NCBI RefSeq assembly: GCF_028476545.1
Contig: NW_026731649.1
Span: 62,001-126,000, forward strand
Direction of reading: 5' to 3'
Length of the DNA: 64,000 bases
Source of the DNA: Physella acuta
Taxonomy: Eukaryota > Mollusca > Gastropoda > Physidae
Under the pieces are notes generated by a model. That model did not search any database and was not told where the DNA came from. It was given only the letters and a program-made list of their open reading frames with translations. Shown one piece after another: positions 26,022 to 37,604 of the stretch; within the stretch, counting starts at the first letter, position 1; every line of letters begins with the position of its first letter. Made by a program: the position numbers and the translations under genes.

Positions 26022-27327
26022 CAGGGGTCTCCAAACTTTTCAGCCCGAGGGCCGCATTAGCTATCACATATCAGTTCGGGGGCCAGAGTTTCTTTAAGGC
26101 ATCTCTTCAGGGTCGTGGCGCCCCCCCCCCCCCCCCCGAAGAACGTCTACCGCCCCTGCCCCCCCCCCCCCAACGAAATATAATTTATATAGAAATATAT
26201 ACACATTTTAAGTGTCCACCACCCTCACCCGAGGTCCACGTTTATTCTCAAATTGTTCTTCACGTATTTCATTCTTGAAAATGTTTGTTCACACAGCATG
26301 TTGTTCGAAAATTTGAAAGGTACTTTGATGCAAAAGTTTTAATGTTAGGAAAGTCTTCCTTGTGCGAAAACGTATGAAACCCCATCCGCCCTTCTTTGAA
26401 CATCTCTAAGGAGGTCAGTTACTTGCAAATCAATGACATAAGGTGCAGTTCATCTTTGAAACTGGCCACATTTGCTTCAAATGGGCTTTGAAACAGTCTC
26501 ACTTCTTCTGACTTTGAATCCAAGTCAGAAAACCGCTACTAAAACTGCAGCTGGAGGTCTTTGATGATCTCGTATGTAAATGACGTGGGGAACTCAGCCA
26601 TGAAGACCTTGCACTGCTGAAAGTGTGTCAAGTTGTTAGCCTGCATCTGTTCCAAAAACATGATAAGTTTGTATCTAAAGACCTTTAGGTGGGTGTATAG
26701 ATCAGAAACTAGATTTCACTCTCTTGTAGTTTTAGGTTCAGAAAATTTAAATGACTAGTTATGTCTGCAGCAGAGGCCAATTACCCAATCTTCATCAGAC
26801 AATAATGGATGTGACTTGCCTTTACTATCAGGAAGTCACCTATTTCTTTTCTTTGATACGCTGCTCAGAATTTTCTCGCAAAATTAGCAATCTAACTGAT
26901 GTGATTTTGTGTTTGTCTCTGAACTATTTATGGTTAGATATCCTCTCCGGTAACAGTGTCATACATTATATGTAGGGAAGCCGGCTCTTGTGTTATGTTC
27001 ATGTCTTCATCCACACCTCTAATGAACACAAGAAGTTGAGAGATGGAACAGCTGCCCAGCGACTCATCCATTGCAATTGAAAAATGGCGAAACTTGCTTG
27101 AATTTTTCGCTATTTGAGTCACATTTTTTTCACTAATATCTGCAACACGGCGAGTAATTGTATTTGCACCCAAAGATATATTTTCAAATAGTTTTGAATT
27201 TTCTGTGCAACGCTCCTCAGCCACCTACAACAAACATTTATTCAGTGGACAAAAAGATCGTCGCGGGCCGGATAAAATGACCTCGCGGGCCGCATCCGGC
27301 CCGCGGGCCGTAGTTTGGAGACCCCTG
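26022..27327 (-). mobile_element. hAT DNA transposon (1306 bp), decayed transposase
   Basis: The ends are CAGGGGTCTCCAAACT and its complement AGTTTGGAGACCCCTG, flanked by a perfect 8-bp target duplication ATCTAGAG (26014-26021 and 27328-27335), diagnostic of hAT. Minus-strand remnants match hAT transposase: an open 96-codon piece (27224-26937) with FSIAMDESLGSCSISQLLVF, which retains the Asp of the first catalytic site, and IRGVDEDMNIT; then DITSHLNFLNLKLQE and VFRYKLIMFLEQMQ; and near the far end LCEQTFSRMKYVKNNL, from the C-terminal dimerisation region. Full-length transposases of this type are around 600 residues, so about half the gene is gone and stops and frame changes interrupt the rest. 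Long poly(C) runs lie near its left end (26120-26171). Confidence 0.95.
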
Positions 27328-28626
27328 ATCTAGAGGAAACGCCCGGCATAATTTTTGCGTATTTTATATATGTTTATTATTGTAACGGACACATCTCAGA
27401 TAAAATTACGGTTAACCATAATCGTAAAACAGAAATAAAGCCTAATAAAGCATGTATAATTACGTTCTGAATCTTACAAGTCCGTACAAGACCTAGAGTT
27501 GCGTCCCTTTAAATTTTGGTAGCGCGGCTCCAAAACAAAGCGCAACTTTTAAGCCGCGGTAAACGAGTCGCGCTTATTCCACTCGAGAAACATAACCTGA
27601 AGGGAGACATTTTGTAGCTGTAGACAACTCAATGGACGGCTACGACATCATTTATGGACGGCCACGATATCCTTTATCCCCTTCCCAGCTGGACGGCTTT
27701 GTCGACGCTCTCGAAGTTTCTGTCGGAAAAGAGACCGACGGTGGGGTATGGCTCTGCGGGTGTCCGCGCCTTATCCAGGGGTCCAGCGCGATGGTACACG
27801 CGATCAAATCCCTTTCAGGCAGCCGTCTGTACAAAGGGCTATTAAGAATCCGTATCGTTGGTCTGTTATTGAAATGTGCATTTACCAACCCGCGCGATAC
27901 CGGTGTGAAAATGGCGGAATATTACTCGAGTTTTTGTATTTTTATTTTTTTGCCTTGTACGTCCAACACGGAGCATACAGACACACGGTGATGTTGTATG
28001 GCTATACCTAGGTAAAGCTACGTTCATGAAGTGTCTCGGTAAGAAGAAGTCACATGATCAATTAGGTCAAACAAAACGCTGGTTTGTGGGTATTTTACGG
28101 AGGCCATGTTGAAAATACGTCATTGTTTGTGTCACAGGTACATACGTCACTACTCCGCGTCATAAGCAACCGGAAGTTTGAAAACGAAACGTTAAACAAA
28201 ATAAAGCTCAAATGTATCGACCGATGGATACACACGTGTAATTGAGATGGGTAAAAAAGATCTGTTGTTGTCATGGTGACGGACGGCAACAGAAAAGTCA
28301 CAAGGCCGCCGTAAGCAAGCCATTTTACAAGATTAACCTCGGAGATTCTGTTACAGCAGTAACAGGACACATACAATGACAATGGTCAAATCAATGACCT
28401 CCCCACCCCAGTAACCAACTCGCTGGTCAGAATATTTGCCAGAATGATGACCATTAAAATGGAAAGCTCAGTCGCCTGTCTGCACCTAAACGTCACGGAC
28501 AATGCCAATGAACGAGGATACTGACGAGACCAATGGTACATTATCGCAGGTTTAAATATTGGGACTTGGCAGGACATTGACCACCCAGTGGTCAGTACAC
28601 AGGAGGACATTGACCAGCAAACTCAC

Positions 28627-29060
28627 CTATTGATGGAACTAACACACTGTCGCTAGAATACACGTTAATACTGACCACCACAAATGACCACACAACTGAC
28701 CACACCAACTGACCACCTAACCGAGCACCTAACTGACCACACAACTAATCACATAAGTGACCACACCAACTGACCGCACCAACTAACCACACCAACTGAC
28801 CAAATAACAGCCCCCACCAACCGACCACGCCCGTACTCACCTATTGATAGAACTAACACTGGGCACATTGTCGCTAGTGCACACGTTGTCACTGACCACA
28901 CCAACTGACCCCACCAACTGACCACACCAACTGACCACACCAGTACTTACCTATTGATAGAACTAACACTGGGCACATTGTCGCTCGTGCACACGTTGTC
29001 ACTGACCACACTAAATGACCACCCCAACTGCCCCCACCAACCGACCACGCCAGTACTCAC
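28627..29060 (-). repeat. 110-bp minisatellite made of RED-exon 3' end, donor and intron
   Basis: Copies of the last 55 coding bases of the RED exon plus its donor begin at 28841 and 28951, exactly 110 bp apart and 110 bp from the true exon edge at 29061. A more decayed copy starts at 28627. The 28951 copy still reads [16 protein letters not shown] with only silent change and keeps a GTAAGT donor. Between copies lie short ACTGACCAC / CCAACTGACC repeats. No copy of the exon's acceptor is present, so these are exon fragments and not whole duplicate exons. Confidence 0.95.
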
Positions 29061-29258
29061 CTATTGATAGAACTAACACTGGGCACATTGTCGCTCGTAC
29101 ACACGTTGTCACTGAGCAGCTTATCCCTGATCTCCCATGCGAACATGGTGGGGTTCTCCTCCTTGTACTTCGTGATGGCCTTGACCACCATAGGCGTCGC
29201 CACCTTGGGCTTGGAGCCCCCGATAACTCCAGGTTTGATGGAGCCAGTCTCATAGTAC
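29061..29258 (-). CDS. Pax2/5/8: Pax2/5/8 paired domain, C-terminal (RED) subdomain exon
   Basis: The 198-bp exon, phase 2 to phase 2, encodes (R)[20 protein letters not shown], then [19 protein letters not shown], then [16 protein letters not shown] and [10 protein letters not shown](R). This is the linker and second helix-turn-helix of the paired domain. [14 protein letters not shown] and [11 protein letters not shown] match the Pax2/5/8 class; Pax6 has RPRAIGG and CPSIFAWEIRD at these points. Acceptor TGTTCAG|GT and donor AATAG|GTGAGT are both good. The last 55 coding bases plus donor are repeated downstream in the intron (28627, 28841 and 28951). Confidence 0.97.
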
Positions 29259-29393
29259 CTGAACACAGACAGAAAAAATACATTTATAAATAAATAAATA
29301 ATTTATGTCTGGGTAAATAAGTATAGGGGCTGTTACTGAAATAGTAATATAGGATACAAAGTGTTGTCTCAAGGCAGAGGTAGACACAGATAC

Positions 29394-29757
29394 AAAATAA
29401 TAATCATTAAAAAAGTTTTAAAAAACCCACGTTTTCTGATTGAACTAAAAAGTAGAAAATAAATACTATACATCACAATAATGCAAGCGATCACTCTACT
29501 ATAAGCTATCAAAAACGTGGGTCGCCGAAGTAAAAGTTATATTACTATTGATTAGATAATACTATTGACTTTTATTAGGGAGCTTGTAGAGAGTCAACAG
29601 TATTAGAAACTGTAAGAAAATCACGGCGCCCCACGTTTTTGATAGCTTATAGTAGAGTGATCGCTTGCATTATTGTGATGTATAGTATTTATTTTCTACT
29701 TTTTAGTTCAATCAGAAAACGTGGGTTTTTTAAAACTTTTTTAATGATTATTATTTT
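29394..29757. mobile_element. Perfect 127-bp inverted repeat with 110-bp spacer (foldback element or MITE)
   Basis: Bases 29394-29520 and 29631-29757 are exact reverse complements by eye over 127 bases, separated by a 110-bp spacer. Outer ends read AAAATAATAATCATT; inner ends AAAAACGTGG / CCACGTTTTT. No open frame of note. No clear target duplication was identified, so the transposon class is uncertain. The lack of mismatches implies recent origin or ongoing gene conversion between arms. Confidence 0.85.
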
Positions 29758-29914
29758 CTACTTTTTAGTGTTTGTCTGTTTGTTTGCATGTAAATCTTGC
29801 TATCGATTTTATCTTTTCACTTCTTTTTTTTTGGGTAAACGAAGACAACTCGTAAAAAGACAACTCGTAAAAAGACAACTCGTAAAAAACACGTTGTGTG
29901 AATACGTTACTGAC

Positions 29915-29984
29915 TAGAACACATAGATTTGAACCCGTGTCGAGTGGGATAGCAATCGTGTGCCCAACCACTCGACCATATCGT
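29915..29984 (-). mobile_element. tRNA-Ser-like SINE head or tRNA pseudogene
   Basis: On the minus strand the segment starts GACGATATGGTCGAGTGGTT, close to the 5' part of eukaryotic tRNA-Ser (GACGA..TGGCCGAGTGGTT), with an A-box-like TGGTCGAGTGG. It continues GATTGCTATCC, resembling the anticodon stem region, and a B box GGTTCAAATC. The acceptor arm does not close well and bases differ from a functional tRNA. It is followed downstream by three 15-bp repeats (CGTAAAAAGACAACT on plus, about 29841-29890), which could be a SINE tail. Confidence 0.6.
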
Positions 29985-31834
29985 CTCCCCCATACTGGCC
30001 ACCAGTTGTTACGTTATGGTTGTTTGTACACAAACACAGCGTGACAACTACTCAGTTAGCAAAAAGAGGGGGAGTGCCGAACCTTGTTTTCATCAAATTA
30101 CAGTTACTGGGTAATGTCCCTTTTCCCCCACGTTTTTTGGTACAATTATATAGCGGTCTAAAATGATCAATAAAATGTTTCCATGGATTAATTTAGTAAT
30201 AATAACAATTGAATATTCAATGGTCATCCAAAAGAAAGCTTCCCTGAAAATTTCAGCGCGCTAGCTAACTGGGAAGTGCCAGAAATTTCGATCGCAAGAT
30301 TGGATTGGAAAGACAAACACAGAAAGACACAGAGAAAGCAAGTTAAAGAAAACGTGGGAAATACAGTCTTTGTGAAGACAGAACAGTTGTAGCCAGAAGG
30401 GAGTTGAGCCCATCACTCCACACAGCACAACACACGACACTAATGAGATTTTAAAAGCACCTCTTTAATCAACTATTCTGCAACTAAAATCACGATTTAT
30501 TTCTTTTAACTTGTGTTCAATAAATACAACGACATGAAATATGTTTTTAAGGATAATCCTTATTAATAATTAGTGCACACAGACTATGTTCTTTAAGTAA
30601 AAATTATGACTGTAGATTTATGAGCACGTGATACTTTTTAAAGAAATTGTTAATGATCAATTTTATGAAACTTTAGTTTGTTTGTAAACTATCTAAATTT
30701 TAAACTTGGTGATTATTTAATGGTTTTAATTTTTTAACCATACATATGTTAATATTTAGATATTAAAAAAAAATGTTTAAAATAGTTTTCAACGTTGTAA
30801 TGATTTTAAAGCTTGCCTTAATGGTCTTTCTTTCCCAGCTGTTATTATAAATCGCCCAAATTGATTTCTACTACAATCAACAAAATAAATAAATAAATAA
30901 ATATAAAGCTCATATTCGCCCCCTCTTTTTGAAGTCCCAAACAGCACCTTGACATTTGTGTCAGTGACGTCACCAGCATGCGACGCCACGAGCGGACAGC
31001 ACGTGCGAACACGTAATGACATTGTACAGCTCCCTCCCGGCCAACAACAACACAAAAATGCCAAATTACACTAATTATAATTTTTCTAAAAACGTCTCAA
31101 GCACCGCCCTAATAGAGCTCACCGGTCGACAAAAGCCGGCACGCGACCGGCGTACGGTCCTACTTCATCCGCAGCAGCTATTGTATATTTTTCTACTCTT
31201 TTATTTCCGTGTGTGTTCGGGCCGATCCTAACCACAATATTTGACTCAACACACACGGAAAGACCACGGGAACTTGTCTCAAATTGTGACCTCTGCTGAA
31301 ACCAGTTTGATCACTCACGCTAAAGACTGCACATGTTTTTCATATGGGTGCACTAGTTAATTTACGTCCCATAGAAAAGAGCAATATCTTTTAGTTTTAA
31401 CGAAACAAAACGAAACAAAAAACCCCAAACTACTGAAGCAGCTTTACAATGGAGGAACAAAAAAGACGACGTTTTTTTTGTGAGAGGGGGGAGCAGGGGA
31501 TAACGTTTCGACATTTTGTCTACCTCAGCCACTCCCCTCTTTTGTCGTCCTGTCAGAAAAGATGAGTACCGCATTGTCAGCCCTCCCCACGAGAGCGAGC
31601 AGGGACCAAACAGCACGACATGCAAGCGAGCGCGAGCGCCGTATGCCATATGGCCGTGTGTCATTTGGCTGTCATGTCTGACCGTGTCAAAGTCTGCTCT
31701 AAACCATCCCGGACAGGACAAATGATAGGTTGTCGGGGCGCGGTACGTCTAAAGGCCCCAGGAACTCTACCACAAGCCCTTGTGGTGTGGTCTTCCTTTA
31801 TTTGACACAACAAAGACGGCAAGCTAGCGACGGT

Positions 31835-31980
31835 AGTCCAAACACAGAAGTCGAAACTGCTATAACAAAAAACATAAAAGTCGAAACTCATATGACAAAA
31901 AACATAAAAATCGAAACTTCTATAACAAAAAAACATAAAAGTCGAAACAGCTATAACAAAAAAAAAATTCGAAACTAAAA
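31835..31980. repeat. 30-bp repeat, about 5 copies
   Basis: The unit GTCGAAACTGCTATAACAAA + AAACATAAAA. The period is a multiple of three and keeps frames open; no gene is indicated. Confidence 0.9.
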
Positions 31981-32699
31981 TTAGCTCAGAATCTAAACTT
32001 CTCCAACAAATAATACTTGAAAGTGGAAATTTCTCTTAAAAAAAAACTATAAATCGACATTGATCTAAAGAATAAAGAAACCAACTAAAGAGCGGATACT
32101 ACTGGAGCAAAAGAACGTACAAGTAATTACAAATCGTGATGTGTGGGAGTCTGCGTCACATTTTTTAAATGCGGGTCCCCATCTTTTATGCCCGTGTTTT
32201 GTGTAGGCGAACAATTAAACTCGCTTTAAAACAAACCAGCATTAAAGTTTGAACGCACGTAGGCGGGAACCGACGCTATGATACACACCAAACGTGGATG
32301 TTCTCATTCGCAATTTTAATTAAAATTGTTGTGTGTGCTAGCCTCGGGGCAGTCGATTAATTAGATAACTAGTCTTTAACTTCTCACACTTCCACTTGAT
32401 TAGGTTGTAGTTTAGTTTGTAAGACAAGCACGATCGTGTCAACTTTTTGGCGAAGGTTTCTTAAGATATCGTGAGTTAGACATGAATGGCGCACGTTTGC
32501 TATTGGTTATGTTACTCATCAGCTGGGTCACGTGGTGGAGAAGGACGAAGTGGGTACGGCAAACCGGATTGAGATGGTCGATGGACAGGTAGAACAACAG
32601 GGACGTGAAGAAGGGGAGCCCAGGCGAAGTTACGGGGACGTGGGAGTTCAGGGGAGGGATAGAGAGATTGGATTGTGGTTTCGGTAGTCAACAGTGGGG

Positions 32700-32955
32700 C
32701 CTAGAGTAGGAGCTGCTAAAGATGTTCCTAGACTGGGTACCTAGGCTAAAGTGGTGCCCAGACTGGGTAGCTAGGCTAAAGTGGTGCTTAGGCGGAGAGC
32801 TAGGCTAAGGTTGTGCCCAGACTGGGTAGCTAGGCTAAAGTGGTGCCTAGGCGGAGAGCTAGGCTAAGGTTGTGCCCAGACTGGGCAGCTAGGCTAAAGT
32901 GGCGCCTAGACTGGGTAGCTAGGCTAAGGTGGCGCCCAGACTGGGGCTAGGTTAA
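32700..32955. repeat. About 30-bp minisatellite
   Basis: Units like GGTAGCTAGGCTAAAGTGGT + GCCTAGACTG recur about eight times with small changes, including CCTAGG-type variants. Confidence 0.9.
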
Positions 32956-33059
32956 AATGGTGCCCCTTTATGTGACTTACAGTGGCATCAAGCACATCAT
33001 CAATACAAAACCATTAACTGCTTGTTAGGTTGTGTCGATGTACAAGTTGGTACTTGGTC

Positions 33060-33200
33060 TAGCTAAACTAAATGTGAATATACTAGTACCAGCCCCGTCT
33101 GTAGCTAGTACCAATGTACTAGTAGGTAGCTGGCCAAGCTGATTTAAGAGTATTTATACTAGTACCAGCCCCGTCTGTAGCTACTACCAATGGAGCGGTC
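33060..33200. repeat. Tandem duplication of about 70 bp
   Basis: TACTAGTACCAGCCCCGTCT + GTAGCTA(G/C)TACCAATG occurs twice (near 33080 and 33155). Confidence 0.85.
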
Positions 33201-33956
33201 GGTACTATAAACGAACGACAGCGCCCCCTGTACCCACACGACAAAGATGAACAGAACCGTTGACCCAGCAGCACTGGCTACACCAGCAGACGATCACAGA
33301 ACTAATTCTAAAGTATTCCATTTTTTAATTTTAAATCCACTTTAATAACACAGCTTTTATCTTGGGAAGAACATTCGGCTTGCCCGCGATATTGACAAAC
33401 AATTAATTGCGAAAAGAAATTAGAAGATAAAAAAAACCGAAAGTTTTAAATTGATACGTGCACGGAGTAGAGGATGCGAGACCCGGAGAGTGATAGTTTT
33501 CCCGCCCCGCTCGCCATCCGCAAGTCAATTGAAAACACTTGTACCTATCAATTGCAATGATCATTTCATCCAATGCGCATGCTCAGACCCAATAAATCAC
33601 GGTCTACATTATAATTAGATCAGGGGAAGATAACCGCAGGCGGCGGTTGCAGTGTGTAGCGCGACAGTTGTGGGGGGAGGAGCAGCAAAAATCCCACAAA
33701 CCACATTTTGTAGAGAACCCGGGGAGACAAAGTATAATTATTTTTAATGTGCCGGCACCGACAATTAAATTCCAGATTAATTTTTAATGTGATAATAACA
33801 TAATACAGGAGGGTAAAAATTCCCCAACATTGTAATAACGTACATTGATTCATGCATTGACGGTTGTTTTGTTTTTATTCTTGTTGGGGCATGACGTGGT
33901 TTTTGGGGACCGACCCCGCCCTGTCTTGAGAAATATATTGGCCACAGATTATGGGT

Positions 33957-34403
33957 TGTTTGTGGCTCGTAGAATATGGGTTGTTTGCGGGTTGTAGAAT
34001 ATGGGTTGTTTGCGGGTTGTAGAATATGGGTTGTTTGCGGGTTGTAGAATATGGGTTGTTTGCGGGTTGTAGAATATGGGTTGTTTGCGGGTTGTAGAAT
34101 ATGGGTTGTTTGCGGGTCGTAGAATATGGGTTGTTTGCGGGTTGTAGAATATGGGTTGTTTGCGGGTTGTAGAATATGGGTTGTTTGAGGGTTGTAGAAT
34201 ATGGGTTGTTTGCGGGTTGTAGAATATGGGTTGTTTGCGGGTTGTAGAATATGGGTTGTTTGCGGGTTGTAGAATATGGGTTGTTTGCGGGTTGTAGAAT
34301 ATGGGTTGTTTGCGGGTTGTAGAATATGGGTTGTTTGAGGGTCGTAGAATATGGGTTGTTTGCGGGTTGTAGAATATGGGTTGTTTGCGGGTTGTAGAAT
34401 ATG
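33957..34403. repeat. 25-bp minisatellite, about 18 copies
   Basis: The unit GTTGTAGAATATGGGTTGTT + TGCGG, very homogeneous, with a few GGGTCG or TGAGG variants. Since 25 is not a multiple of three, all three minus-strand frames read the same repeating peptide (QTTHILQPANNPYSTTRK) in rotation; the three long minus-strand frames here are artefacts of this. Confidence 0.97.
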
Positions 34404-34944
34404 CAAGTAGCGGAGAGCGCTCTCTCTGACGAGAAAAGCAGGTGTGCAACAGTGTACCCTCTAAGCTGCGCGGTTGCGCGGCCGCGCAGTAGTTTTGACA
34501 TGCCGCGCATTGATTTTGTAAAATAAATATATCCTTTGTATATGACTTTTAGAACATAGCACACAGAAAATACATTTTGCATACTAGCTTTTCCCCCTGG
34601 AATGTTGTTGTGCAACATGTATTGTGTGTGCGCGGTGCTCTGTAAGGCTCTTACAAGTTTACTTGGATTTTATACAATGACTGTGCGGCATGTTTATAAC
34701 TATGAAGCATCCCAGAGGGACATTGGCTACTGAAATATGCAGTTTTTGGCTAGAGAAATATGTAACGTGTTATGTTAGTCAATTTAGTTTTGCTTTATAG
34801 ACACATTTGAAATATAGATCACACTTGTATGTGCTGCGGATATCATGGTAATATTTTATAATTGTGGGCCACACAAAGAGTGTGGACCGCGCATTGCTAT
34901 AGCCAGCTACCTTGTTTTAGCCTCTGATATAAATATTTGAGCTG

Positions 34945-35130
34945 CAGACCACTGGTACACCTACTGTGGTAAAGGACAGACCACTGGTATACCTACTGTC
35001 TTAGGCTAGACCACTGGTACACCTACTGTGGTAAAGGGGAAACCACTGGTACACCTACTATTGTAAAGGGCAGACCACTGGTACATCAGCTGTGTACGGG
35101 GAGACCACTGGTACATCTACTATTGTAAAA
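34945..35130. repeat. About 31-bp repeat, six copies
   Basis: The unit AGACCACTGGTACACCTACT + GTGGTAAAGGG recurs with small changes. Confidence 0.9.
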
Positions 35131-37604
35131 ATATGAACAGCCAAGCTGGCACGATGCACAGCTACAATGTACAGGTCAACTGCTGTCGCTGACCCCTAAC
35201 TTTAGCTTCCACTGACTGTAACGACCCATCTCCAGATCGAGGCTGATGATTCTTGTCTTCACGATCTGACCGTTTAGCTCTGACAATAGAACAGAGCTCA
35301 GATAGCCAACCGGAGCCCCGGCAATAGACCGGCATGAGACCGGCATTAGACCGGCAGTCTGATAGGGATCTCAGCCGATCGCTAATGTGTGCATTGGCTG
35401 TGCAACCCAATTAAAGGGGAATTAATTAAGGCTGCCCCTGACAAGCCTTACACTTAAAAAATTTCTTCACCAACAGAAATTTGGGGATGGCAAGGGGAGG
35501 GAACCAGGGAATCCCAGAGCTCCTGACGCGAGTGGTTATTTTATGTTCCCTGGTTAGCCCCCCTTTTCTCTGATGGCTTCTCTGTGACAGGAGTTTGACG
35601 GCTGAAGACTAGTCCCCAAAGGTACGGACGCTCCAGCGAACGTTCGAGATTTTCTTTGGGGGTAATGTGTTCAGAACTACACACCACTTCTCCTAAACCC
35701 GAACATCCAGATTTATTATAAAAATTTGATTATATGATTCTCTTTTCATTTTTAATAACAGCAATATTTAAGATTTTATTTTGTTTTGCGAAAACTCAGA
35801 AAGATGCATAGGACTCTAAGTGACTAGATAAGCTTGAAAAAAAATACAGTGAGATTTTCTGAGAGAGTGATTGGATGAGAAATACGACAGCTAGATAAAC
35901 AAATAGAAGATCAGAGTCGTGGAGAGAAAGATGGGAGATGGAGAGAAAGACGGGAGATGGAGAGAAAGAGAAGAGAGTTTCCCACGCGAGCGAATCACGC
36001 AAAAGCTTCCGTAGACGGGAAATAGAAGCGTCAAAAAACAAGGGACACGACTCGCGGTAAAAACAGGACACACAACTCGTGCCTTTAATCAAATTATCCA
36101 CTTTCGCACAATTGATGGGGTGTGGGGGTATGGAGGGAGGGGGGGGGGGCTCACATTAATGGAGGAGGATGAGATAGGGAGTGTTGTGGGGTGACAAGAG
36201 GGACGGGAGGGTGGGGGAGGATGCAGCGATTGGAGTCGATAGTTTTGTCAGCTAAGATGGCTTGCATTGATTAGCTGATGAGGAGGACGGCAGGAGACGA
36301 TACGGACCGAGAGGACGGGAGGCGGGAGGATAAAATGGGAGGAAATCAAGGCAGAGAGGAGGGGTGTTAAAAAATAATTACATGAGAGTTGTTCTGTTAA
36401 AAAAATTAACTTGGAAGATCGAATGTTGTAAAATCTATGTATAAATTCAATACTTTAGAAATCATCCTGTTGATTTAATGTTTTAAGTTCGAATTAGGGT
36501 TTGATGTTTTAAAATAGTTTTGAGTAAAATCACCTTAATTAAAAAAAAATAATTCAAGTGTGCATTGTAGTAAAAAATATAGGCCTACGGATAGCAATAT
36601 AAACACCAATCGTGTTTTCTCGGAAAGTAAACGTTCATTTGTAATTGTTTTAGCGACTAAGTGCTGTGAATTTTGGAGACACAAAACCAAGAGGAAAACT
36701 AGAATATATAGATTCTAGCCATTCACGACAATACGAAAACATGCCTAGCGCCTGTATGCTCCACTTCAGATATTGCCTATTTTTTTTTTATACCTGCCCC
36801 AACCTGTCTCGACCAAGAATATGTAAATATATAACTTTTAAATTGGCACTTAAATTAAATTAATTGGTTGAACTTGATGCGATTCACTATATAAATATTA
36901 AATGACAGGAAATACAATCAGCTACTGGCCCTGAACATGAATTACGTGAATTATTTAGTGGGTCAGCCGTAGCGGGCTAAACAGCACACGGTGTCTGTGT
37001 GTATTGGTGTTAGCGAGTATGGTTGTATGTGTGTGAGTGAGTGAGTAACTGTGTGTGTATTAGCGTGGGTGTTTGTAAATGTGTTTCCAGGACTGTGTAT
37101 TAAGGATTAGTGTGTTGGAATGTAAAAGCTCTGTGTGTAAATTCTATGAAAACTTTGTACTGTAACCAAATTAGAAGACTGACCTAAATTGTTCAATTAG
37201 CGTTCTATTTTTAGTCGCTGTGTGTTTACATCGTGAGTGTAAAACCGGTGAAGCTTCGATTATCAGTGAGTTAAACTGATGGTTAATCAATAACTGGATG
37301 TTTAACAGACTACCTGGTGCTTATTTTACTGGTTACAACAACATGTCTTTAGTTATACACACACATACACACACACATTAATGTTTAACTTCCAAGAAAT
37401 TTGAGCTCATGGGTAAGATGTCAACAGGTCAGCAAGTAGCAACTGACCACAGTATGACTTGCATCTCTTCACTCAACCATTATCTTCCACTCTGTCCGGT
37501 CCCCGACTGGACCACGGCATAAGAGTATGGAATCCCATTGTTCAAGACGCCAGGCACCGAAATAGTAATCGACCTAACTGACCATCGTGTACACGCGTAA
37601 AGAG

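Larger units (their letters stand above)
15846..29060 (-). other. Intron between RED exon and linker exon (about 13.2 kb)
   Basis: The donor is at 29060 and the acceptor at 15846. Contents: exon-derived 110-bp repeats at 28.6-29.06 kb, a hAT element at 26022-27327, a degenerate tRNA-like segment near 21.4 kb, a 33-bp repeat at 16.95 kb, a degenerate array at 18.3-18.5 kb, and GC-richer islands at 17.69-17.83, 18.60-18.98, 20.72-21.11, 22.38-22.87, 24.55-24.86 and 25.08-25.33 kb. Between these, 19.1-20.7, 21.2-22.3 and 22.95-24.5 kb are mostly AT-rich, with short frames lacking recognisable features. Confidence 0.85.

Noticed and set aside
27632-27991. 119-codon plus-strand frame and overlapping frames on both strands
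   Set aside because: Lies in a GC-rich stretch with open frames in four registers; no domain similarity recognised.
28841-29005. Copies of the RED exon end read as alternative full exons
   Set aside because: They lack an acceptor and the first two thirds of the exon, so they can act only as duplicate donors, not whole exons.
34450-34520. CAGTGTACCCTCTAAGCTGCGCG, like the end of another hAT family
   Set aside because: No matching opposite terminus or 8-bp duplication was found downstream; at best a truncated fragment.
33777-34618. Three long minus-strand frames with repeated ILQPANNPYSTTRKQP
   Set aside because: They are translations of a 25-bp minisatellite in all three frames; no start context, domain or non-repeat body.
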